Assembly: GCA_036635475.1 (NCBI GenBank)
Contig: JAVWQH010000042.1
Span: forward strand, 1-13,129
Length of the DNA stretch: 13,129 nt
Direction: 5' to 3'
Origin: JAHHUA01 sp036635475
Lineage (GTDB): Bacteria; Bacillota; Clostridia; Oscillospirales; Ruminococcaceae
Of this stretch, positions 7,483-13,129 are shown one piece after another. Below the pieces are notes generated by a model, which was not told the DNA's origin, did not search any database, and saw nothing but the letters and a program-made list of their open reading frames with translations. The stretch's first letter is position 1; the number at the start of each line of letters is the position of its first letter. The position numbers were made by a program, and so were the translations under genes.

Positions 7483-8236
7483 TTAGTTTTCCTCCGTAAT
7501 TTTTTTTCTTATAATGTGCTATTAAATCACGTGTATTATTTATAATTATATTATAGTCCGTTTCATATAAGCCGTTAAAGAAAATATCATATGCTTTTAA
7601 CTCTTTAACTAGTGCATTTATTTTCTTCTTATTAGGTTTATCAGTTATATAAAGGTAGTTTAATTTTTTTACAACACACTCCCTATCTTCAAGTGCCTTT
7701 AGTATCTTTGTATCTTCATTAATAAGGTCTTGTAAATAATCGGTAATGATTTTGTCTACTTCGGTTATCTCTAAATACAACTTTACTGTGCTAAGATGGT
7801 ACCGAAAAATATTAAAATGGCTGATACTATCTTTAAAACTTATTGGAGCATCATATTTGGAATAGGAGTTAAAGCCCATAAACAGCCTTGGATTTATATG
7901 CTCAACTAAGGATAATATTTTTTCCTCAAATTTTTTAATCTTTTTTTCTTGTTCTTGCTTGGTTAAATCATAATTTCGTCTATTAATTTCACTTTTGGTT
8001 GTGTACAAAATAGTAGCTACTACTGCTATTATGGTTGATATCGCACCTAGTAACGTTCCATAAAAATTTAAAACATCTTCAGCACCCCACATAGTTATAA
8101 TTGGATTTTCAATAGTTAAGCCATACTTGTATGACATATTTATTATAAATGGTATTGCTATCATAATTGCTATCATAACGACACCTAGCAAATATAACCA
8201 CCATTTTTTATACAAAGCCTTTTTATCTTTCAACAC
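7448..8236 (-). CDS. Two-pass membrane protein with coiled cytoplasmic domain
   Basis: The product has 262 residues. Hydrophobic helices lie at about 12-34 and 58-79. A charged, probably coiled segment (80-112) and a helical soluble domain follow, with no catalytic motif I recognise. The basic segment before the first helix suggests that both ends are cytoplasmic. Two membrane helices followed by a coil recall some putative AbiC-type abortive-infection proteins, but I could not establish homology. The start is GTG at 8236, supported by AAGGAG six to seven bases upstream that overlaps the stop of the DUF4391 gene. The 3' end overlaps mod by 35 nt, so the two are probably translationally coupled. 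Sampled GC of about 26% is well below the neighbours. A membrane protein is not part of a standard type III system. It might anchor the complex, sense phage entry or act as an effector; all three are inference. Confidence 0.75.
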   Translation of the reverse strand: MLKDKKALYKKWWLYLLGVVMIAIMIAIPFIINMSYKYGLTIENPIITMWGAEDVLNFYGTLLGAISTIIAVVATILYTTKSEINRRNYDLTKQEQEKKIKKFEEKILSLVEHINPRLFMGFNSYSKYDAPISFKDSISHFNIFRYHLSTVKLYLEITEVDKIITDYLQDLINEDTKILKALEDRECVVKKLNYLYITDKPNKKKINALVKELKAYDIFFNGLYETDYNIIINNTRDLIAHYKKKNYGGKLNGLLKSTPKHK

Positions 8237-8246
8237 AATACACTCC

Positions 8247-8963
8247 TTATATTTTATCCAACTCTGAAATCAATTTTCTAATCTCTTGATTTAGCTGCAT
8301 TTTCTCGCTATTATTTGTTGCTTTCTGCACCTTTTCTTTGGTTTTTGCAAGTTCAAGCAGTCTGGTATAAACCCCTTTAACTTTATTTTCATCATACCAT
8401 ATAGGCTTCGCTAAGTATAATTGTGCATTTGCATAAATCTTATCGTTTGTTAGAATATATGCTCTTACATACATTTCAAGGTAAAAGGTTACTTTGTTGG
8501 TTTGGTTCTTAATGTTGTCAGCAGAAAGCTCTTTTTGGAAATTCATCTTTTCGGTGCTTGGCATTACCGCAGGAAAAGTTGATGTAAGTAGCTTATCTGT
8601 AACCACTATTTGTGTTTTATCATTTTGACTAAGTCGCTTTAATGCAAAGGAATAAGCTTCACTTGCGTTGTCGTGAAATCTAATCACGCAAGGGGACTTG
8701 ATAATCTCTTGATATAAGCCTGCTAAAAAACTTGCTTTTTTGATATCTACAAGGTCAAAATCATAAAACTGTATTACTTGATAGTTTCGCTCATCATTCA
8801 CCAAAGAGGGAATATCTTCCCCCATAATTTGATATGTAAGGATAACGTTTTTGACACTATCCTTAATTTTTTTCTTAACCTCAGGCTTTAAATCCTTTGG
8901 TATAAAATCTTTCATGGGAATTTTTTTGCCCACCCTATATTTTTTTGGTAAGTTGAACATCAT
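8247..8963 (-). CDS. DUF4391 family protein
   Basis: The 238-residue soluble protein resembles DUF4391 proteins. These recur between SNF2/PLD-type helicases and Mod genes in restriction-like loci; the function is unknown. The N-terminal part has mixed alpha/beta character (YQVIQFYDFDLVDIKKASFL, FALKRLSQNDKTQIVVTDK). A lysine- and glutamate-rich helix predicted to coil occupies about 205-238, as expected for an assembly surface. I see no nuclease or ATPase motif. It starts with two consecutive ATG codons (8963 and 8960), preceded by GGTGGTGGA. The first overlaps the helicase stop as ATGA, which implies strict translational coupling to the helicase and probably a shared complex. The family call rests on sequence recall and this neighbourhood, so it is good but not certain. 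Confidence 0.75.
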   Translation of the reverse strand: MMFNLPKKYRVGKKIPMKDFIPKDLKPEVKKKIKDSVKNVILTYQIMGEDIPSLVNDERNYQVIQFYDFDLVDIKKASFLAGLYQEIIKSPCVIRFHDNASEAYSFALKRLSQNDKTQIVVTDKLLTSTFPAVMPSTEKMNFQKELSADNIKNQTNKVTFYLEMYVRAYILTNDKIYANAQLYLAKPIWYDENKVKGVYTRLLELAKTKEKVQKATNNSEKMQLNQEIRKLISELDKI

Positions 8964-11900
8964 TCCACCACCAAAAATGAAATCAGCTCAAAGTCGTCTG
9001 ATGTTTCCTCTGCAAAGGCATTATTAAACCCTCCGAAATCAAAGGTGGTTTGGAATGCTTTCGCTTCTTCTTCACCTTTTATAGAGTTTACTGCTTTGTT
9101 TAGTAGCTCTGAGTAAAATTTCATATCTTTCGTATGATTTGTTCTATTGAAAAATTGATCAAATAGTTGTTTTACCGGCTCGCTTTTTCCATAGCAGAGT
9201 TTTCTAAACAACTTTACAACTTCACGAGCTTTGCCATTGCCATAAAGCAACTCACCTTTGCAATCTAAATAAATGAGATAGTATGGGTAAAGGGAGCTAT
9301 CAGATTTTGGTTTCTCGCTTAAGCTGCTATGCTTAAAGCAGAATAGTACCCCTTGGTCGCTGCCATCAGTAACGGAATACACTCCGTTGGGAACACTTTT
9401 GAGCTCAGGCATTTTACTGATATACTCTGATAATTCGTAGAGGTATTCATTCATATTAAGGTCGGTTAGGGAGATGTTTTCATTTGCATCTTCAATATCA
9501 ATTACCTCGTCCTTTAGACGTTCTAACTGACGTTTTCTAAAATTAAAGTCATTCATTTCTGGTGATAAAAAGTCCTCATCACCCGTTGAAACGATATTTA
9601 AAGTTGTCATTTTTCCCTTTACTCGTTGCTCTAAGCCTAGATACTCATTTAGCTCTAAGTTTGGAAAAAAGTTTATCATTTGAATACATTCGTTAGTACT
9701 GCCAATACGGTCGATTCGCCCAAAACGTTGTATCAGCGAAACTGGGTTCCACTGAATATCAAAATTGATTACAGTATCACAATCTTGCAGGTTTTGTCCC
9801 TCTGAAATACAGTCCGTACCAATGAGAATATCAATTTGTTTCGTTGCTGGCAGTTCCTTTTTCATTTTGGACTTTGGCGAAAAAGCACAAAGCACAGAGT
9901 TGAAATCGCTATCTACATTTTTATTGGTGGTCTTTACACCCTTGCCAGTTACACAAGCAGTGTCTAAAGAGTTACGTTTTAGCTCGCTTGCAATTTGGCT
10001 ATAAATATAATCGGCAGTATCAGCAAAGGCAGTAAACACAATAATTTTTTTATTCCCTTTATTATAAGGGGTTTGGGTAATCTTCTTTACAATTTCATCT
10101 TGAAGTGTTTGGATTTTTAAATCTCTTTGCTCATCTAAAACACATCTTGCCTCGTTGTAAATTTTCTCTAGTATAATCTTATCACTCTCAAGGTCATAGA
10201 GGTAATCTTCCACACGCAGATGGGCAACTTCAATTTCGTATTTTCCTTCAAGGTAGCCATATTCCTCATCTACTATCCCTGTTTCTTCATCCACCTGACC
10301 CCCACGGTTTAGGGCTTCAATGGTTCTGTCAACACGTTCAATCAGTCGCCTAAGTGTTTCAGCAAAAGAGTATACAGAGCTTTCCAATCGCTTAAACAAG
10401 TTGAATCTATGCATTATAATCATACCCTTGGATTGTGTTTGGAAGTCCATATTTCCGCCACGCTTACCTTTAAGGCTATACTTTTCGATATATAATTTTT
10501 GATATTCACTTTTTATATACTTTGTGGGTGTGTAAACCGACAATTCCAGTGTTTCGAGCAGCTCGTTTGTGTCAGCAAACTTTAAAAGCTGTTCTTTACT
10601 ATCTATTTCTGGACGTAATGTTTTTGGTTTGTTTTTGTTAGGAAATTTGCCGACACTGCTATTCCCATAATAGCTTGTAATGTGCTTTCTGCTTCTTGAA
10701 ATAGTCATAAGCTCAAGCAACTTATAGAAATCAGACGGCAAACTGTCTAATAAATCATTTTTGCTATGACTAGGTGTTGCCTCCCACAGATTAATAATTT
10801 TAGAAGACTGCCTCAAAAGATTTTCGACGCTAGAAATTCCTTCCTCTTGAAAGGCAAAATCTCTATCTCCCGTAATGATGCTGATTTGATTTTTAAGGTC
10901 TACCAAGCTATTGTTAACAGGAGTTGCAGATAGCAAAAGAACTTTAGTATTATTTTTACCACGCTTAATTATGTCTTGCATCAGTCGAGAATATCTCGTC
11001 ATAATTAGCTGTTCATTATCGTCATAACGGTCATTTCTATTTCTAAAATTATGGGATTCATCAATGACAACAAGGTCGTAATTTCCCCAGTCAAATCGCC
11101 TTAGGTCTTGTCCGGATTTAGACATTCCTTTATATCTTGATAAGTCTGTATGAAACATAATTTTATAGTTAAATATTTCGTTTAAAAAACTGTCTTTATA
11201 TGTACCCCTAAAAGAATTCCAGTTGTCATAAAGCTTTGCAGGTGTTAAAACAAGTACATTATCCATTTTTATTTCAAAATACTTAATAACCGCAAGTGCT
11301 TCAAATGTTTTACCCAAACCAACGGAATCAGCGATAATACAGCCACGGTATTTTTGCAATTTTTGAATGGCAGATACAACACAGTCTTTTTGAAAATCGT
11401 AAAGTGATTTCCAAATTTCTGTGTTTTTAAACTTTTCGCTATCTCTTTCAAACCGTTCTACGCCGTTATCAATTTGGTATCCAAAAAGCTCATTTAGCGT
11501 AAAATAATATAAAAATTCAGGTGAGTGTTCTTTGTAAACAAAAGAAAGACTTTGTAATAGTTCTTCCTTGTAATCGGACGAAACCTGCTCATTAAACCAA
11601 ATCTGCTTAAACACATTAAGTGCCGACAAAATTTGACCTTTATCCATTGTTCCACTAAGCAAGGTATCAAAATTTATATTTCTAAAGGAGTTCTTATTTT
11701 GCTTGGACGAAACTTCAAGAGATGAAGAACCTTGTATCATAAAATCATCATCAATCAAAATAACATTGCCACCAATTATGATTTTGGAATTTACTTTTTT
11801 AACATTAACATAATCCCTTATAAAATCGTGCATAGCTTTCGCTTTTGCAAAATGCTTTAGCTTGTTTTTTTCAACAATATCATAAGCATTATACAAAATA

Positions 11901-12133
11901 TCATTAGGTGACATTTCAAATTCGTGAGATACTTCTGATTTATCTGGCACGAATTTTGTATCTCGAATTACAAAGTTTATTTCTTTTACGTTTTTCAAAT
12001 TTTGTTCTAGCAACGCAAACACAGAAAGTGTCAATTTGTCATTCACAATATTGATGACGGCATCTTTCTTTGTTTTTAGAATATCGTTAATTTTGTCAAT
12101 CATTTGCCCTGTAGAATCTATTACATTTCCCAT
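8960..12133 (-). CDS. SNF2-type helicase with PLD-like N-terminal domain
   Basis: This is a 1057-residue protein. The N-terminal 1-185 region has the layout of a phospholipase-D-like domain, ending in GSSSLE (135-140) and an aromatic helix near 175-181. The HxK catalytic pair reads NSK (115-117), so it is probably inactive as a nuclease. A full SNF2 motor follows: Walker A ADSVGLGKT (268-276), motif Ia VLVLTPAK (293-300), DESH (358-361), SAT (402-404), IIVFTAFADTADY (697-709), IGTDCISEGQNLQ (771-783) and QRFGRIDRIGS (802-812). A helical insert at about 545-690 separates the two RecA lobes. Such ATPases move double-stranded DNA or displace bound proteins without classical strand separation. 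ATG at 12133 has GGAG seven bases upstream and lies 18 nt after the HTH gene. The end overlaps the DUF4391 start. It resembles DrmD of DISARM in motor type only. Confidence 0.88.
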   Translation of the reverse strand: MGNVIDSTGQMIDKINDILKTKKDAVINIVNDKLTLSVFALLEQNLKNVKEINFVIRDTKFVPDKSEVSHEFEMSPNDILYNAYDIVEKNKLKHFAKAKAMHDFIRDYVNVKKVNSKIIIGGNVILIDDDFMIQGSSSLEVSSKQNKNSFRNINFDTLLSGTMDKGQILSALNVFKQIWFNEQVSSDYKEELLQSLSFVYKEHSPEFLYYFTLNELFGYQIDNGVERFERDSEKFKNTEIWKSLYDFQKDCVVSAIQKLQKYRGCIIADSVGLGKTFEALAVIKYFEIKMDNVLVLTPAKLYDNWNSFRGTYKDSFLNEIFNYKIMFHTDLSRYKGMSKSGQDLRRFDWGNYDLVVIDESHNFRNRNDRYDDNEQLIMTRYSRLMQDIIKRGKNNTKVLLLSATPVNNSLVDLKNQISIITGDRDFAFQEEGISSVENLLRQSSKIINLWEATPSHSKNDLLDSLPSDFYKLLELMTISRSRKHITSYYGNSSVGKFPNKNKPKTLRPEIDSKEQLLKFADTNELLETLELSVYTPTKYIKSEYQKLYIEKYSLKGKRGGNMDFQTQSKGMIIMHRFNLFKRLESSVYSFAETLRRLIERVDRTIEALNRGGQVDEETGIVDEEYGYLEGKYEIEVAHLRVEDYLYDLESDKIILEKIYNEARCVLDEQRDLKIQTLQDEIVKKITQTPYNKGNKKIIVFTAFADTADYIYSQIASELKRNSLDTACVTGKGVKTTNKNVDSDFNSVLCAFSPKSKMKKELPATKQIDILIGTDCISEGQNLQDCDTVINFDIQWNPVSLIQRFGRIDRIGSTNECIQMINFFPNLELNEYLGLEQRVKGKMTTLNIVSTGDEDFLSPEMNDFNFRKRQLERLKDEVIDIEDANENISLTDLNMNEYLYELSEYISKMPELKSVPNGVYSVTDGSDQGVLFCFKHSSLSEKPKSDSSLYPYYLIYLDCKGELLYGNGKAREVVKLFRKLCYGKSEPVKQLFDQFFNRTNHTKDMKFYSELLNKAVNSIKGEEEAKAFQTTFDFGGFNNAFAEETSDDFELISFLVVE

Positions 12134-12151
12134 GTTTGCACTCCGTTTCTA

Positions 12152-12385
12152 TTATAAGTTAGTAGCATTGTCTTGTTCGTCTGCTTCGGTTACCGCCGTA
12201 CAAATATCTCCAATGTCACATTTTAGAGCTTTGCAAATGGAAAGAAGCACAGTAACAGACACGGGTTCATTCTTATTAAGCCGTGTAATCGTACCTGCGG
12301 ATATCCCTGTAAGCTGTCGCAGTTCGCTCTTTTTAATATCTCTTTTGATAAGTTCAATCCATAATTTTTTATAACTGATGTTCAT
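12152..12385 (-). CDS. Small Cro/C1-type HTH regulator
   Basis: The protein has 77 residues from ATG at 12385. It is almost entirely one helix-turn-helix domain of the YozG/HTH_26 type, with the DNA-reading helices around 18-46 (KKSELRQLTGISAGTITRLN) and the sequence CDIGDIC at 56-62, usual for the family. I prefer ATG 12385 over ATG 12397, which has no ribosome-binding site; GAGGG lies five bases before 12385. It is the first gene of the defence operon, 18 nt upstream of the helicase. It probably represses or tunes the operon from the promoter at 12438-12466. Short XRE-type regulators at the head of restriction operons often time nuclease expression; that role here is inference. Confidence 0.85.
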   Translation of the reverse strand: MNISYKKLWIELIKRDIKKSELRQLTGISAGTITRLNKNEPVSVTVLLSICKALKCDIGDICTAVTEADEQDNATNL

Positions 12386-12428
12386 ATCATCCCTCATTCA
12401 TCGCAGCATACTCGCCATAACGGGCTAC

Positions 12429-12439
12429 ATAGAATCTAT
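12429..12439. promoter_or_regulatory. Candidate operator at the start of the defence operon
   Basis: ATAGAATCTAT is a perfect 5-1-5 palindrome overlapping the -10 edge and the predicted transcription start. A second small palindrome, CTATTATAG, overlaps it at 12436-12444. The position would let a bound HTH protein block initiation. The symmetry is visible; binding is inferred, and short AT-rich palindromes can occur by chance. Confidence 0.35.
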
Positions 12440-12466
12440 TATAGAGGATAACTATTAACTTTTCAA
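12438..12466 (-). promoter_or_regulatory. Sigma-A promoter of the defence operon
   Basis: On the minus strand TTGAAA (12461-12466) and a perfect TATAAT (12438-12443) are separated by exactly 17 nt. Transcription would begin near 12431, giving a leader of about 45 nt before the HTH ATG at 12385. No other promoter this strong was seen in the cargo, so it probably drives the whole operon. The stretch 12467-12570 between it and the hairpin ladder shows nothing I can name, apart from GCAAGTTA at 12497-12504. Confidence 0.7.
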
Positions 12467-12570
12467 TGTTTTGTGGTAGCTTTTTGAAATAAAATCGCAA
12501 GTTATTGTGATATTGTCGCTATTTATTTTTGAGAAAACATTAAATCTTGATATTTTCATTTACCCTCGGA

Positions 12571-12720
12571 TGGAGAGCGTTTTTGTCTGCGAACAAAAGT
12601 GGCAAGCAGGGCATACGGGTGACCACCGTATGCTTTTGCTTGTTGGGGAGTATCCCCAATCCCCACTGAAACGATGATAAATCATCGTGCTACGCTCCCA
12701 CTGGGAGCTGATGAAATCAT
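12571..12720. repeat. Ladder of perfect hairpins downstream of the relaxase gene
   Basis: Consecutive inverted repeats fill this non-coding stretch. TTTTGT/ACAAAA is at 12571-12588. A two-part stem CAAGCA/TGCTTG (12603-12608 and 12637-12642) encloses GCATACGG/CCGTATGC (12611-12618 and 12626-12633). TTGGGGA/TCCCCAA is at 12643-12659, ACGATGAT/ATCATCGT at 12671-12688, GCTCCCA/TGGGAGC at 12694-12708 and ATGA/TCAT at 12711-12720. They lie after the relaxase stop in its transcript. They could terminate or stabilise the transfer transcript, act as a structured RNA, or form part of a DNA-processing site. I see no strong U-run, and oriT more often lies near the 5' end of transfer genes. The hairpins are certain; the role is open. 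Confidence 0.6.
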
Positions 12721-12728
12721 AGTGCAGC

Positions 12729-13129
12729 TTATCGCTGTTCCTGTGATTTTTCTTTTGCCTTTTGTTCCTGTTCCAGTCCTAAAAGGCGGTCAATATTCGC
12801 CTTGGCAGTCAAAATATCTTGCATTTCTTTTTTCGCTAAATGGTACTGTACGTATGCCTTTTTCTTCTCTGAAAGTAAGTCGGCATATTCAGCTTGGAGG
12901 GTCTTAATTGAGGGGAGCTTTTTTAGAGCAATCTCATCAAAAGCCACCTTTGCCGCCTTGTGCAATGTTAGCTCGGCACGGTGTTCCTCGTAAAACTTTT
13001 TGGAGTAGCCTGCCTTGCGGTATTCGGCGTAAATATCTCGGGTTTTGGCATAGTTGATGATGTGAGTTTTCAGTACCTGTATTTCTGCCATACGCTTTTC
13101 ATCGGTCTTAATTTGTGTGTTCAGCTCGT
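12729..13129 (-). CDS. Relaxase/mobilization protein C-terminus, 5' end cut by window
   Basis: The frame runs open from the right edge to the stop at 12729, about 133 residues. An internal ATG at 13091 is not the real start, since the frame continues upstream as LNTQIKTDEKR. The stretches VLKTHIINYAKTRDIYAEYR, AGYSKKFYEEHRAELTLHKA and LTAKANIDRLLGLEQEQKA are typical of the tail of Tn1549-type relaxases. These nick the element at oriT and pilot the strand into the recipient. The catalytic N-terminal domain is outside the window. The tail is charged and helical, probably coiled, with a glutamine- and lysine-rich end. It marks the ICE backbone to the right of the cargo. Confidence 0.85.
   Translation of the reverse strand, partial: ELNTQIKTDEKRMAEIQVLKTHIINYAKTRDIYAEYRKAGYSKKFYEEHRAELTLHKAAKVAFDEIALKKLPSIKTLQAEYADLLSEKKKAYVQYHLAKKEMQDILTAKANIDRLLGLEQEQKAKEKSQEQR

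Larger units (their letters stand above)
1..13129. mobile_element. Fragment of a Tn1549-type ICE carrying a defence cargo
   Basis: The two edge genes are typical conserved genes of Tn1549/Tn916-like conjugative elements: a relaxase C-terminus on the right (12729-13129) and a small sigma-70-like protein on the left (1-331). Everything between them, about 12400 down to about 720, is a co-directional restriction-type operon and reads as cargo. In Tn1549 itself the vanB resistance cargo lies in the same general part of the element; that comparison rests on family knowledge. No integrase, excisionase, attachment site or element end is present in the window, so borders and integration site cannot be given. 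No insertion sequence, tRNA, rRNA or CRISPR array was seen. Confidence 0.75.

Noticed and set aside
805..12385. DISARM or BREX system
   Set aside because: The SNF2 helicase, methylase and PLD-like domain recall DISARM, but no DrmA or DrmB is present. No PglZ, BrxC or BrxA/B is present for BREX. The methylase and nuclease are clear type III Mod and Res.
12386..12397. ATG at 12397 as start of the HTH protein
   Set aside because: There is no purine-rich site upstream, whereas GAGGG is well placed for ATG 12385.
12571..12720. Calling the hairpin ladder an oriT
   Set aside because: It lies downstream of the relaxase gene, I see no confirmed nick-site motif, and the 5' end of the transfer region is outside the window.
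12674..12907. Plus-strand 77-aa frame across the hairpin ladder and relaxase end
   Set aside because: It runs antisense to the relaxase tail, and its first part is the hairpin repeats.
1..13129. CRISPR array, tRNA, rRNA or insertion sequence
   Set aside because: I saw no regularly spaced direct repeats, cloverleaf sequence, rRNA signature or transposase on either strand.

Overview
The window is part of an integrative and conjugative element (ICE) from a low-GC Firmicute, most likely a gut or oral Clostridia-type bacterium. Every gene I support lies on the minus strand, so transcription runs from the right end to the left. Both window edges cut conserved ICE backbone genes. On the right is the C-terminal part of a Tn1549-type relaxase. 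On the left is the N-terminal part of the small sigma-70-like regulator that such elements carry upstream of their excision and integration genes. Shine-Dalgarno sites of the AGGAGG type, TTG and GTG starts and AT-rich spacers agree with a Firmicutes host.

Between the two backbone genes sits about 11.7 kb of cargo that reads as one defence operon. In transcription order it holds: a small Cro/C1-type HTH protein (12385-12152), a 1057-aa SNF2-type helicase with a PLD-like N-terminal domain (12133-8960), a DUF4391 protein (8963-8247), a two-pass membrane protein with a coiled cytoplasmic domain (8236-7448), a type III Mod DNA methyltransferase (7482-5512), an AlbA_2/Schlafen-type protein with a HATPase_c_4-like domain (5471-4023), and a type III Res translocase-endonuclease (3888-805). 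Spacers are short or overlapping except for a 134-nt leader before res. A near-consensus promoter (TTGAAA, 17-nt spacer, TATAAT) precedes the HTH gene, and a long hairpin (725-766) follows res.

Mod and Res alone would make a type III restriction-modification system. The added helicase, DUF4391 protein, membrane protein and AlbA_2 protein suggest an expanded system with extra sensing, remodelling or effector layers. I know of no characterised named system with exactly this set. It lacks the DrmA/DrmB genes of DISARM and the PglZ/BrxC genes of BREX.

Base composition is mosaic. Hand counts give about 26% GC in the Mod target-recognition region and in the membrane-protein gene, and about 31% in the AlbA_2 gene. 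Sampled parts of the Mod core, Res, helicase and DUF4391 genes give about 35-41%. This suggests that modules were exchanged into a conserved chassis.

The non-coding parts also hold structure. An 11-bp perfect inverted repeat captures the ribosome-binding site of the sigma-like gene. A ladder of perfect hairpins (12571-12720) lies between the relaxase and the defence operon. A GCAAGTTA motif is repeated in the res leader and also occurs once upstream of the operon promoter.
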